Assembly: GCA_964017185.1 (NCBI GenBank)
Contig: OZ024873.1
Location: 50,578,760 to 50,642,759 of the forward strand
Origin: Rugalucina vietnamica
Taxonomy: Eukaryota; Mollusca; Bivalvia; Lucinida; Lucinidae
Length of the DNA: 64,000 nt
Reading direction: 5' to 3'
Shown in pieces: positions 44,148-58,318 of this stretch. The position numbers and the translations under genes were made by a program. Each line of letters starts with the position of its first letter. Within the stretch, counting starts at the first letter, position 1. Below the pieces are notes generated by a model. It did not search any database. It saw nothing but the letters and a program-made list of their open reading frames with translations, and had not been told where the DNA came from.

Positions 44148-47100
44148 TGGCTTGTAGTCCATACAAGTGCCTTTACAGCCCATAGGTCGGTTATACTGGG
44201 AAAACTCTGGTTTGTCGGAAATTTTAACTCATAAATTGGGAAACGTGAACATTCATGGGTTTGGGGGTGGGGTATAAGGTACCCCTGTGATTGGCGAGCA
44301 CGGAGTTTAGGGAGCAAGCGACCTAGTGGGATTTACAGTAGAAGGAATGTACTTTCAGACCACATAAGCGGCTATGCCGGGAAAACTCTAGTTTTCTAGA
44401 AATAGGGGTACAAAAATGACCAAAAATGGAAATTTCTGTATAGTATTGCAATGTGTCGGTACCAACTCGGGCTGGTTTCTCACAGAACCCCACCGAGTTT
44501 AGGGAGTTCGAGACCCAGTGGGTCTTGTAGTCCATACAAGTGCCTTTACAGCCCATAGGTCGGTTATACTGGGAAAACTCTGGTTTGTCGAAAAAATCAA
44601 CTTAAACATTGGGAAATGTGAACATTCATGGGTTTGGGGGTGGGGTATAAAGCACCCCTGTCATTGACGTGCGCGGAGTGTTGGAAGCAAGCGACCTAGT
44701 GGAATTTACAGTAGAAGGGATGTACTTTCAGACCATATAAGCGGCTATGTCGGGAAAACTCTGGTTTTCGAGAAATAGGGGTACAAAGATGACCGAAAAT
44801 GGAATTTTCTGTATAGTATTGCAATGTGTCGGTACCAACTCGGGCTGGTTTCTCACAGAACCCCACCGAGTTTAGGGAGTTCGAGACCCAGTGGGGCTTG
44901 TAGTCTATACAAGTGCCTTTACAGCCCATAGGTCGGTTATACTGGGAAAACTCTGGTTTGTCGGAAATTTCAACTCAAACATTGGGAAAAGTGAACATTC
45001 ATGGTTTTGGGGGTGGGGTAAGAGGCACCCCTGTCATTGACGTGCGCGGAGTTTAGGGAGCAAGCGACCTAGTGGGATTTACAGTAGAAGGAATGTACTT
45101 TCAGACCACATAAGCGGCTATGCCGGGAAAACTCTAGTTTTCGAGAAATAGGGGTACAAAAATGACCAAAAATGGAAATTTCTGTATAGTATTGCAATGT
45201 GTCGGTAACAACTCGGGCTGGTTTCTCACAGAAGCCCACCGAGTTTAGGGAGTTCGAGACCCAGTGGGCCTTGTAGTCCATACAAGTGCCTTTACAGCCC
45301 ATAGGTCGGTTATACTGGGAAAACTCTGGTTTGTCGGAAATTTCAACTCAAACATTGGGAAACGTGAACATTCATTGGTTTGGGGGTGGGGTATGAGGCA
45401 CCCCTGTTATTGACGTGCGCGGAGTTTAGGGAGCAAGCGACCTAGTGGGATTTACAGTAGAATGTATGTACTTTTAGACCACATAATTGGCTATGCCGGG
45501 AAAACTCTAGTTTTCGAGAAACAGGGGTACAAAAATGTCCAAAAATGGAAATTTCTGTACAGTATTGCAATGTGTCGGTACGAACTCGTGCTGGTTTCTC
45601 ACAGAACCCCACCGAGTTTAGGGAGTTCGAGACCCAGTGGGGCTTGTAGTCTATACAAGTGCCTTTACAGCCCATAGGTCGGTTATACCTGGAAAACTCT
45701 GGTTTGTCGGAAATTTCAACTCAAACATTGGGAAACGTGAACATTCATGGTTTTGGGGGTGGGGTAAGAGGCACCCCTGTCATTGACGTGCGCGGAGTTT
45801 AGGGAGCAAGCGACCTAGTGGGATTTACAGTAGAAGGAATATACTTTCAGACCACATAAGCGGCTATGCCGGGAAAACTCTAGTTTTCGAGAAATAGGGT
45901 TACAAAGATGACCGAAAATGGAAATTTCTGTATAGTATTGCAATGTGTCGGTACCAACTCGGGCTGGTTTCTCACAGAACCCCACCGAGTTTAGGGAGTT
46001 CGAGACCCAGTGGGCCTTGTAGTCCATACAAGTGCCTTTACAGCCCATAGGACGGTAATACTGGGAAAACTCTGGTTTGTCGGAAATTTCAACTCAAACA
46101 TTGGAAAACGTGAACATTCATGGGTTTGGGGGTGGGGTATGAGGCACCCCTGTCATTGACGTGCGCGGAGTTTAGGGTGCAAGCGACCTAGTGGGATTTA
46201 CAGTAGAATGGATGTACTTTAAGACCACATAATTGGCTATGCCGGGAAAACTCTAGTTTTCGAGAAACAGGGGTACAAAAATGACCAAAAATGGAAATTT
46301 CTGTATAGTATTGCAATGTGTCGGTACCAACTCGGGCTGGTTTCTCACAGAACCCCACCGAGTTTAGGGAGTTCGAGACCCAGTGGGGCTTGTAGTCCAT
46401 ACAAGTGCCTTTACAGCCCATAGGTCGGTTATACTGGGAAAACTCTGGTTAGTCGGAAATTTTAACTCAAACATTGGGAAACGTGAACATTCATGGGTTT
46501 GGGGGTGGGTATAAGGTACCCCTGTGATTGGCGAGCACGGAGTTTAGGGAGCAAGCGACCTAGTGGGATTTACAGTAGAAGGGATGTACTTTTAGACCAT
46601 ATAAGCGGCTATGTCGGGAAAACTCTGGTTTTCGAGAAATAGGGGTACAAAGATGACCGAAAATGGAAATTTCTGTACAGTATTGCAATGTGTCGGTACC
46701 AACTCGGGCTGGTTTCTCACAGAACCCCACCGAGTTTAGGGAGTTCGAGACCCAGTGTGGCTTGTAGTCCATACAAGTGCCTTTATAGCCCATAGGTCGG
46801 TTATACTGGGAAAACTCTGGTTTGTCGGAAATTTCACTTCAAGCATTGGGAAACGTGAACATTCATGATTTTGGGGGTGGGGTATAAGGTACCCCTGTGA
46901 TTGGCGAGCACGGAGTTTAGGGAGCAAGCGACCTAGTGGGATTTACAGTAGAAGGGATGTACTTTTAGACCATATAAGCGGCTATGTCGGGAAAACTCTG
47001 GTTTTCGAGAAATAGGGGTACAAAGATGACCGAAAATGGAAATTTCTGTATAGTATTGCAATGTGTCGGTACCAACTCGGGCTGGTTTCTCACAGAACCC

Positions 47101-50100
47101 CACCGAGTTTAGGGAGTTCGAGACCCAGTGGGGCTTGTAGTCCATACAAGTGCCTTTACAGCCCATAGGTGAGTTATACTGGGAAAACTCTGGTTTGTCG
47201 GAAATTTCAACTCAAACATTGGAAAACGTGAACATTCATGGTTTTGGGGGTGGGGTAAGAGGCCCCCCTGTCATTGACGTGCGCGGAGTTTAGGGAGCAA
47301 GCGACCTAGTGGGATTTACAGTAGAAGGAATGTACTTTCAGACCACATAAGCGGCTATGCCGGGAAAACTCTAGTTTTCGAGAAATAGGGGTACAAAAAT
47401 GACCAAAAATGGAAATTTCTGTATAGTATTGCAATGTGTCGGTACCAACTCGGGCTGGTTTCTCACAGAACCCCACCGAGTTTAGGGAGTTCGAGACCCA
47501 GTGGGTCTTGTAGTCCATACAAGTGCCTTTACAGCCCATAGGTCGGTTATACTGGGAAAACTCTGGTTTGTCGAAAATTTCAACTCAAACATTGGGAAAC
47601 GTGAACATTCATGGGTTTGGGGGTGGGGTATAAGGCACCCCTGTCATTGACGTGCACGGAGTTTAGGGAGCAAGCGACCTAGTGGGATTTACAGTATAAG
47701 GGATGTATTTTCAGACCACATCAGCGGCTATGCCGGGAAAACTCTAGTTTTCTAGAAATAGGGGTACAAAAATGACCAAAAATGGAAATTTCTGTACAGT
47801 ATTGCAATGTGTCGGTACCAACTCGGGCTGGTTTCTCACAGAACCCCACCGAGTTTAGGGAGTTCGAGACCCAGTGGGGCTTGTAGTCCATACAAGTGCC
47901 TTTACAGCCCATAGGTCGGTTATACTGGGAAAACTCTGGTTTGTCGGAAATTTCAACTCAAACATTGGCAAACGTGAACATTCATGGGTTTGGGGGTGGG
48001 GTAAGAGGCACCCCTGTCATTGACGTGCGCGGAGTTTAGGGAGCAAGCGACCTAGTGGGATTTACAGAAGAAGGAATGTACTTTCAGACCACATAAGCGG
48101 CTATGCCGGGAAAACTCTAGTTTTCTAGAAATAGGGGTACAAAAATGACCAAAAATGGAAATTTCTGTACAGTATTGCAATGTGTCGGTACCAACTCGGG
48201 CTGGTTTCTCACAGAACCCCTCCGAGTTTAGGGAGTTCGAGACCCAGTGGGGCTTGTAGTCCATACAAGTGCCTGCACAGCCCATAGGTCGGTTATACTG
48301 GGAAAACTCTGGTTTGTCGGAAATTTTAACTCAAACATTGGGAAACGTGAACATTCATGGGTTTGGGGGTGGGGTATAAGGTACCCCTGTGATTGGCGAG
48401 CACGGAGTTTAGAGAGCAAGCGACCTAGTGGGATTTACAGTAGAAGGGATGTACTTTTAGACCATATAAGCGGCTATGTCGGGAAAACTCTGGTTTTCGA
48501 GAAATAGGGGTACAAAGATGACCGAAAATGGAAATTTCTGTATAGTATTGCAATGTGTCGGTACCAACTCGGGCTGGTTTCTCACAGAACCCCACCGAGT
48601 TGAGGGAGTTCAAGACCCAGTGGGGCTTGTAGTCTATACAATTGCCTTTACAGCCCATAGGTCGGTTATACTGGGAAAACTCTGGTTTGTCGGAAATTAC
48701 AACTCAAACATTGGAAAACGTGAACATTCATGGTTTTGGGGGTGGGGTAAGAGGCACCCCTGTCATTGACGTGCGCGGAGTTTAGGGAGCAAGCGACCTA
48801 GTGGGATTTACAGTAGAAGGAATGTACTTTCAGACCACATAAGCGGCTATGCCGGGAAAACTCTAGTTTTCGAGAAATAGGGGTACAAAAATGACCAAAA
48901 ATGGAAATTTCTGTATAGTATTGCAATGTGTCGGTACCAACTCGGGCTGGTTTCTCACAGAACCCCACCGAGTTTAGGGAGTTCGAGACCCAGTGGGTCT
49001 TGTAGTCCATACAAGTGCCTTTACAGCCCATAGGTCGGTTATACTGGGAAAACTCTGGTTTGTCGAAAATTTTACTCAAACATTGGGAAACGTGAACATT
49101 CATGGGTTTGGGGGCGGGGTATAAGGCACCCCTGTCATTGACGTGCACGGAGTTTAGGGAGCAAGCGACTTAGTGGGATTTACAGTAGAAGGGATGTACT
49201 TTTAGACCATATAAGCGGCTATGTCGGGAAAACTCTGGTTTTCGAGAAATAGGGGTACAAAGATGACCGAAAATGGAAATTTCTGTACAGTATTGCAATG
49301 TGTCGGTACCAACTCGGGCTGGTTTCTCACAGAACCCCACCGAGTTTAGGGAGTTCGAGACCCAGTGGGGCTTGTAGTCCATAAAAGTGCCTTTACAGCC
49401 CATAGGTCGGTTATACTGGGAAAACTCTGGTTTGTCGGAAATTTTAACTCAAACATTGGGAAACGTGAACATTCATGGGTTTGGGGGTGGGGTATGAGGT
49501 ACCCCTGTGATTGGCGAGCACGGAGTTCAGGGAGCAAGCGACCTAGTGGGATTAATAGTAGAAGGGATGTACTTTTAGACCATATAAGCGGCTATGTCGG
49601 GAAAACTCTGGTTTTCGAGAAATAGGGGTACAAAGATGACCGAAAATGGAAATTTCTGTACAGTATTGCAATGTGTCGGTACCAACTCGGGCTGGTTTCT
49701 CACAGAACCCCACCGAGTTTAGGGAGTTCGAGACCCAGTGGGGCTTGTAGTCTATATAAATGCCTTTACAGCCCATAGGTTGGTTATACTGGGAAAACTC
49801 TGGTTTGTCGGAAATTTCAACTCAAACATTGGGAAACGTGAACATTCATGGGTTTGGGGGTGGGGTAAGAGGCACCCCTGTCATTGACGTGCGCGGAGTT
49901 TAGGGAGCAAGCGACCTAGTGGGATTTACAGTAGAATGTATGTACTTTTAGACCACATAATTGGCTATGCCGGGAAAACTCTAGTTTACGAGAAACAAAG
50001 GTACAAAAATGACCAAAAATAGAAATTTCTGTACAGTATTGCAATGTGTCGGTACCAGCTCGTGCTGGTTTCTCACAGACCCCCACCGAGTTTAGGGAAT

Positions 50101-53100
50101 TCGAGACCCAGTGGGGCTTGTAGTCCATACAAGTGCCTTTACAGCCCATAGGTCGGTTATACTGGGAAAACTCTGGTTTGTCGGAAATTTTAACTCAAAC
50201 ATTGGGAAACGTGAACATTCATGGGTTTGGGGGTGGGGTATAAGGTACCCCTGTCATTGGCGTGCACGGAGTTTAGGGAGCAAGCGACCTAGTGGGATTT
50301 ACAGTAGAAGGGATGTTATTTTAGACCATATAAGCGGCTATGTCGGGAAAACTCTGGTTTTCGAGAAATAGGGGTACAAAGATGACCGAAAATGGAAATT
50401 TCTGTACAGTATTGCAATGTGTCGGTACCAACTCGGGCTGGTTTCTCACAGAACCCCACCGAGTTTAGGGAGTTCAAGACCCAGTGGGGCTTGTAGTCCA
50501 TACAAGTGCCTTTACAGCCCATAGGTCGGTTATACTGGGAAAACTCTGGTTTGTCGGAAATTTCAACTTAAACATTGGGAAACGTGAACATTCATGGGTT
50601 TGGGGGTGGGGTATGAGGCACCCCTGACATTGACGTGCGCAGAGTTTAGGGAGCAAGCGACCTAGTGGGATTTACAGTAGAATAGATGTACTTTTAGACC
50701 ACATAATTGGCTATGCCGGGAAAACTCTAGTTTTCGAGAAACAGGGGTAAAAAAATGACCAAAAATGGAAATTTCTGTATAGTATTGCAATGTGTCGGTA
50801 CCAACTCGGGCTGGTTTCTCACAGAACCCCACCGAGTTTAGGGAGTTTGAGACCCAGTGGGGCTTGTAGTTCATACAAGTGCCTTTACAGCCCATAGGTC
50901 GGTTATACTGGGAAAATTCTGGTTTGTCGGAAATTTTAACTCAAACATTGGGAAACGTGAACATTCATGGGTTTGGGGGTGGGGTATAAGGTACCCCTGT
51001 GATTGGCGAGCACGGAGTTTAGGGAGCAAGCGACCTAGTGGGATTTATAGTAGAAGGGATGTACTTTTAGACCATATAAGCGGCTATGTCGGGAAAACTC
51101 TGGTTTTCGAGAAATAGGGGTACAAATATGACCGAAAATGGAAATTTCTGTACAGTATTGCAATGTGTCGGTACCAACTCGGGCTGGTTTCTCACAGAGC
51201 CCCACCGAGTTTAGGGAGTTCGAGACCCAGTGGGGCTTGTAGTCTATACAAGTGCCTTTACAGCCCATAGGTCGGTAATACTGGGAAAACTCTGGTTTGT
51301 CCGAAATTTCAACTCAAACATTGGTAAACGTGAACATTCATGGGTTTGGGGGTGGGGTATGAGGCACCCCTGTCATTGACGTGCGCGGTGTTTAGGGAGC
51401 AAGCGACCTAGTGGGATTTACAGTAGAAGGAATGTACTTTTAGACCACATAATTGGCTATGCCGGGAAAACTCTAGTTTTCGAGAAATAGGGGTACAAAA
51501 ATGACCAAAAATGGAAATTTCTGTACAGTATTGCAATGTGTCGGTACCAACTCGTGCTGGTTTCTCACAGAACCCCACCGAGTTTAGGGAGTTCGAGACC
51601 CAGTGGGCCTTGTAGTCCATACAAGTGCCTTTACAGCCCATAGGTCGGTAATACTGGGAAAACTCTGGTTTGTCGGAAATTACAACTCAAACATTGGAAA
51701 ACGTGAACATTCATGGGTTTGGGGGTGGGGTATGAGGCACCCCTGTCATTGACGTGCGCGGAGTTTAGGGAGCAAGCGACCTAGTGGGATTTACAGTAGA
51801 ATGTATGTACTTTTAGACCACATAATTGGCTATGCCGGGAAAACTCTGGTTTTCGAGAAACAGGGGTACAAAAATGACCAAAAATGGAAATTTCTGTATA
51901 GTATTGCAATGTGTCGGTACCAACTCGGGCTGGTTTCTCACAGAACCCCACCGAGTTTAGGGAGTTCGAGACCCAGTAGGGCTTGTAGTCCATAGAAGTG
52001 CCTTTACAGCCCATAGGTCGGTTTTACTGGGAAAACTCTGGTTTGTCGGAAATTTCAACTCAAACATTGGGAAACGTGAACATTCATGGGTTTAGAGGTG
52101 GGGTAAGAGGCACCCCTGTCATTGACGTGCGCGGAGTTTAGGGAGCAAGCGACCTAGTGGGATTTACAGTAGAATGGATGTACTTTTAGACCACATAAGC
52201 GGCTATGCCGGGAAAACTCTAGTTTTCGAAATAATAGGGGTACAAAAATGACCAAAAATGGAAATTTCTGTACAGTATTGCAATGTGTCGGTACCAACTC
52301 GGGCTGGTTTCTCACAGAACCCCACCGAGTTTAGGGAGTTCGAGACCCAGTGGGGCTTGTAGTCCATACAAGTGCCTTTACAACCCATAGGTCGATTATA
52401 CTGGGAAAACTCTGGTTTGTCGGAAATTTCAACTCAAACATTGGGTAACGTGAACATTTATGGGTTTGGGGGTGGGGTATGAGGCACCCCTGTCATTGAC
52501 GTGCGCGGAGTTTAGGGAGCAAGCGACCTAGTGGGATTTACAGTAGAAGGGATGTACTTTCAGACCATATAAGCGGCTATGTCGGGAAAACTCTGGTTTT
52601 CGAGAAATAGGGGTACAAAGATGACCGAAAATGGAAATTTCTGTATAGTATTGCAATTTGTCGGTACCAACTCGGGCTGGTTTCTCACAGAACCCCACCG
52701 AGTTTAGGGAGTTCGAGACCCAGTGGGGCTTGTAGTCTATACAAGTGCCTTTACAGCCCATAGGTCGGTTATACTGGGAAAACTCTGGTTTGTCGGAAAT
52801 TTCAACTCAAACATTGGGAAACGTGAACATTCATGGGTTTGGGGGTGGGGTAAGAGGCACCCCTGTCATTGACGTGCGCGGAGTTTAGGGAGCAAGCGAC
52901 CTAGTGGGATTTACAGTAGAAGGAATGTACTTTCAGACCACATAAGCGGCTATGCCGGGAAAACTCTAGTTTTCGAGAAATAGGGGTACAAAAATGACCA
53001 AAAATGGAAATTTCTGTATAGTATTGCAATGTGTCGGTACCAACTCGGGCTGGTTTCTCACAGAACCCCACCGAGTTTAGGGAGTTCGAGACCCAGTGTG

Positions 53101-53533
53101 GCTTGTAGTCCATACACGTGCCTTTACAGCCCATAGGTCGGTTATACTGGGAAAACTCTGGTTTGTCGTAAATTTCAACTCAAACATTGGGAAACGTGAA
53201 CATTCATGGGTTTGGGGGTGGGGTAAGAGGCACCCCTGTCATTGACGTGCGCGGAGTTTAGGGAGCAAGCGACCTAGTGGGATTTACAGTAGAAGGGATG
53301 TATTTTCAGACCACATAAGCGGCTATGCCGGGAAAACTCTAGTTTTCTAGAAATAGAGGTACAAATATGACCAAAAATGGAAATTTCTGTACAGTACTGC
53401 AATGTGTCGGTACCCACTCGGGCTGGTTTCTCACAGAACCCCACCGAGTTTAGGGAGTTCGAGACCCAGTGTGGCTTGTAGTCCATACAAGTGCCTTTAC
53501 AGCCCATAGGTCGGTTATACTGGGAAAACTCTG
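44148..53533 (+). repeat. forward satellite without clear higher-order period
   Basis: About 25 monomers of mixed subtypes. Some recur (the GTGGGTCTTG subtype at about 44,520, 47,500 and 48,995), but neighbouring monomers do not repeat in the same order. One monomer near 46,507 is a base short. Confidence 0.85.
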
Positions 53534-53545
53534 TGGGTTCTGTGA
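53525..53545. other. satellite orientation-switch junction
   Basis: A forward monomer stops within half B at GGGAAAACTCTG, and the next bases, TGGGTTCTGTGAGAAACC, are a reverse-complemented monomer entered at a different phase. All monomers to the right are inverted. The flanking partial monomers are different subtypes (GCCGGG on the left; GTCGGG, read in forward sense, on the right), so the sequence is not a mirror image. Confidence 0.95.
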
Positions 53546-56500
53546 GAAACCAGCCCGAGTTGGTACCGACACATTGCAATACTGTACAGAAATTTCCATT
53601 TTCGGTCATCTTTGTACCCCTATTTCTCGAAAACCAGAGTTTTCCCGACATAGCCGCTTATATGGTCTGAAAGTACATCCCTTCAACTGTAAATCCTACT
53701 AGGTCGCTTGCTCCCTAAACTCCGTGCACGCCAATGACAGGGGTACCTTATACCCAACCCCCAAACCCATGAATGTTCACGTTTCCCAATGTTTGAGTTA
53801 AAATTTCCGACAAACCAGAGTTTTCCCAGTATAACCGACCTATGGGCTGTAAAGGCACTTGTATGGACTACAAGCCCCACTGGGTCTCGAACTCCCTAAA
53901 CTCGGTGGGGTTCTGTTAGAAACCAGCCCGAGTTGGTACCGACACATTGCAATACTGTACAGAAATTTCCATTTTTGGTCATTTTTGTACCCCTATTTCT
54001 AGAAAACTAGAGTTTTCCCGGCATAGCCGCTTATCTGGTCTGAAAATACATCCCTTCTACTGTAAATCCACTAGGTCTCTTGCTCCCTAAACTCCGTGCA
54101 CGTCAATGACAGGGGTGCCTTATACCCCACCCCCAAACCCATGAATGTTCACGTTTCCCAATGTTTGAGTTGAAATTTCCGACAAACCAGAGTTTTCACA
54201 GTATAACCGACCTATGGGCTGTAAAGGCACTTGTATGGACTACAAGCCCCACTGGGTCTCGAACTCCCTAAAGTCGGTGGGGTTCTCTGAGAAACCAGCC
54301 CGAGTTGGTACCGACACATTGCAATACTATACAGAAATTTCCATTTTTGGTCATTTTTGTATCCCTATTTCTCAAATAACTAGAGTTTTCCCGGCATAGC
54401 CGCTTATGTGGTCTCAAAGTACATTCATTCTACTGTAAATCCCACTAGGTCGCTTGCTCCCTAAACTCCGTGCACGCCAATGACAGGGGTACCTTATACC
54501 CCACCCCCAAACCCATGAATGTTCACGTTTCCCAATGTTTGAGTTGAAATTTCCGACAAACCAGAGTTTTCCCAGTATAACCGACCTATGGGCTGTAAAG
54601 GCACTTGTATGGACTACAAGCCCCATTCGGTCTCGAACTCCCTAAACTCGGTGGGGTTCTGTGAGAAACCAGCCCGAGTTGGTACCGACACATTGCAATA
54701 CTGTACAGAAATTTCCATTTTTGGTCATTTTTGTACCCCTATTTCTAGAAAACTAGAGTTTTCCCGGCATAGCCGCTTATGTGGTCTGAAAATACATCCC
54801 TTCTACTGTAAATCCCACTAGGTCGCTTGCTCCCTAAACTCCGTGCACGCCAATGACAGGGGTACCTTATACCCCACCCCCAAACTCATGAATGTTCACG
54901 TTTCCCAATGTTTGAGTTAAAATTTCCGACAGACCAGAGTTTTCCCAGTATAACCGACCTATGGGCTGTAAAGGCACTTGTATGGACTACAAGCCCCATT
55001 GGGTCTCGAACTCCCTAAACTCGGTGGGGTTCTGTGAGAAACCAGCCCGAGTTGGTACCGACACATTGCAATACTGTACAGAAATGTCCATTTTCGGTCA
55101 TTTTTGTACCCCTATTTCTCGAAACCTAGAGTTTTCCCGGCATAGCCGCTTATGTGGTCTGAAAGTACATTCCTTCTTCTGTAAATCCCACTAGGTCGCT
55201 TGCTCCCTAAACTCCGCGCACGTCAATGACAAGGGTGCCTCTTACCCCACCCCCAAACCCATGAATATTCACGTTTCCCAATGTTTGAGTTAAAATTTCC
55301 GACTAACCAGAGTTTTCCCAGTATAACCGACCTATGGGCTGTAAAGGCACTTTTATGGACTACAAGCCCCACTGGGTCTCGAACTCCCCAAAGTCGGTGG
55401 GGTTCTGTGAGAAACCAGCCCGAGTTGGTACCGACACATTGCAATACTGTACAGAAATGTCCATTTGTGGTCATCTTTGTACCCCTATTTCTCGAACACT
55501 AGAGTTTTCCCGACATAGCCGCTGATATGGTCTAAAAGTACATTCCTTCTACTGTAAATCCCACTAGGTCGCTTGCTCCCTAAACTCCGTGCATGCCAAT
55601 GACAGGAGTACGTTATACCCCACCCTGAAACCCATGAATGTTCACGTTTCCCAATGTTTGAGTTAAAATTTCCGACAAACCAGAGTTTTCCCAGTATAAC
55701 CGACCTATGGGCTGTAAAGGCACTTGTATGGACTACAAGCCCCATTGGGTCTCGAACTCCCTAAACTCGGTGGGGTTCTGTGAGAAACCAGCCCGAGTTG
55801 GTACCGACAGATTGCAATACTGTACAGAAATTTCCATTTTTGGTCATTTTTGTACCCCTATTTCTAGAAAACTAGAGTTTTCCCGGCATAGCCGCTTATG
55901 TGGTCTGAAAATACATCCCGTCTACTGTAAATCCCACTAGGTCGCTTGCTCCCTAATCTCCGTGCACGCCAATGACAGGGGTACCTTATACCCCACCCCC
56001 AAACCCATGAATATTCACGTTTCCCAATGTTTGAGTTAAAATTTCCGACTAACCAGAGTTTTCCCAGTATAACCGACCTATGGGCTGTAAAGGCACTTTT
56101 ATGGACTACAAGCCCCACTGGGTCTCGAACTCCCCAAAGTCGGTGGGGTTCTGTGAGAAACCAGCCCGAGTTGGTACCGACACATTGCAATACTATACAG
56201 AAATTTCCATTTTTGGGCATTTTTGTACCCCTATTTCTCAAAAAACTAGAGTTTTCCCGGCATAGCCGCTGATGTGATCTAAAAGTACATCCATTCTACT
56301 GTAAATCCCACTAGGTCGCTTGCTCCCTAAACTAAGCGCACGTCAATGACAGGGGTGCCTCTTACCCCACCCCCAAACCCATGAATGTTCACGTTTCCCA
56401 ATGTTTGAGTTGAAATTTCCGACAAACCAGAGTTTTCCCAGTATAACCGACCTATGGGCTGTAAAGGCACTTGTATGGACTACAAGCCCCACTGGGTCTC

Positions 56501-58318
56501 GAACTCCCTAAACTCGGTGGGGTTCTGTGAGAAACCAGCCCGAGTTGGTACCGACACATTGCAATACTGTACAGAAATGTCCATTTTTGGTCATCTTTGT
56601 ACCCATTTTTCTCGAAAACAGAGTTTTCACGACATAGCCGCTTATGTGGTCTGAAAGTACATCCCTTCTATTGTAAATCCCACTAGGTCGCTTGCTCCCT
56701 AAACTCCGTGCACGCCAATGACAGGGGTACCTTATACCCCACCCCCAAACCCATGAATATTCACGTTTTCCAATGTTTGAGTTAAAATTTCCGACAAACC
56801 AGAGTTTTCCCAGTATAACCGACCTATGGGCTGTAAAGGCACTTGTATGGACTACAAGCCCCATTGGGTCTCGAACTCCCTAAACTCGGTGGGGTTCTGT
56901 GGGAAACCAACCCGAGTTGATACCGACACATTGCAATACTGTACAGAAATTTCCATTTTTGGTCATTTTTGTACCCATATTTCTAGAAAACTAGAGTTTT
57001 CCCGGCATAGCCGCTTATGTGGTCTGAAAATACATCCCTTCTACTGTAAATCCCACTAGGTCGCTTGCTCCCTAAACTCCGCGCACGTCAATGACAGGGG
57101 TGCCTCTTACCCCACCCCCAAACCCATGAATGTTCACGTTTCCCAATGTTTGAGTTAAAATTTCCGACAAACCAGAGTTTTCCCAGTATAACCGACCTAT
57201 GGGCTGTAAAGGCACTTGTATAGACTACAAGCCCCACTGGGTCTCGAACTCCCTAAACTCGGTGGGGTTCTGTGAGAAACCAGCCCGAGTTGGTACCGAC
57301 ACATTGCAATACTATACAGAAATTTCCATTTTTGGTCATTTTTGTACCCCTGTTTCTCGAAAACTAGAGTTTTCCCGGCATAGCCAATTATGTTGTCTAA
57401 AGGTACTTCCATTCTACTGTAAATCCCACTAGGTCGCTTGCTCCCTAAACTCCGCGCACGTCAATGACAGGGGTGCCTCATACCCCACCCCCAAACCCAT
57501 GAATGTTCACGTTCCCCAATGTTTGAGTTGAAATTTCCGACAAACCAGAGTTTTCCCAGTATAACCGACCTATGGGCTGTAAAGGCACTTGTATAGACTA
57601 CAAGCCCCACTGTGTCTCGAACTCTCTAAACTCGGCGGGGTTCTGTGAGAAACCAGCCCGAGTTGGTACCGACACATTGCAATACTGTACAGAAATTTCC
57701 ATTTTTGGTCATTTTTGTACCACTATTTTTTCGAAAACTAGAGTTTTCCCGGCATAGCCGCTTATGTGGTCTAAAAGTACATCCCTTCTACTGTAAATCC
57801 CACTAGGTCGCTTGCTCCCTAAACTCCGCGCACGTCAATGACAGGGGTGCCTCTTACCCCACCTCCAAACCCATGAATGTTCACGTTTTCCAATGTTTGA
57901 GTTGAAATTTCCGACAAACCAGAGTTTTCCCAGTAAAACCGACCTATGGGCTGTAAAGGCACTTGTATAGACTACAAGCCCCACTGGGTCTCGAACTCCA
58001 TAAACTCGGTGGGGTTCTGTGAGAAACCAGCCCGAGTTGGTACCGACACATTGCAATACTATACAGAAATTTCCATTTTCGGTCATCTTTGTACCCCTAT
58101 TTCTCGAAAACCAGAGTTTTCCCGACATAGCCGCTTATATGGTCTGAAAGTACATCCCTTCAACTGTAAATCCCACTAGGTCGCTTGCTCCCGAAACTCC
58201 GCGCACGTCAATGACAGGGGTGCCTCATACCCCACCCCCAAACCCATGAATGTTCACGTTTTCCAATGTTTGAGTTGAAATTTCCGACAAACCAGGGTTT
58301 TCCCAGTATAACCGACCT

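Larger units (their letters stand above)
29386..53533 (+). repeat. 373-bp satellite array, forward block (~65 monomers)
   Basis: The anchor GAGTTTAGGGAGCAAGCGAC recurs every 373 bases (for example 33,855 to 34,228), with rare one- or two-base indels. The first monomer (anchor 29,400) is about 25 bases short. Monomers differ mainly at a few dozen sites, such as GTGGGG/GTGGGC/GTGGGTCTTG in the middle and two classes of linker. Every monomer has short open frames on both strands, but 373 is not a multiple of three, so no frame passes through the array. Confidence 0.98.

Noticed and set aside
53274..53651. 125-codon frame across the orientation switch
   Set aside because: It is two unrelated satellite frames joined by chance at the junction.
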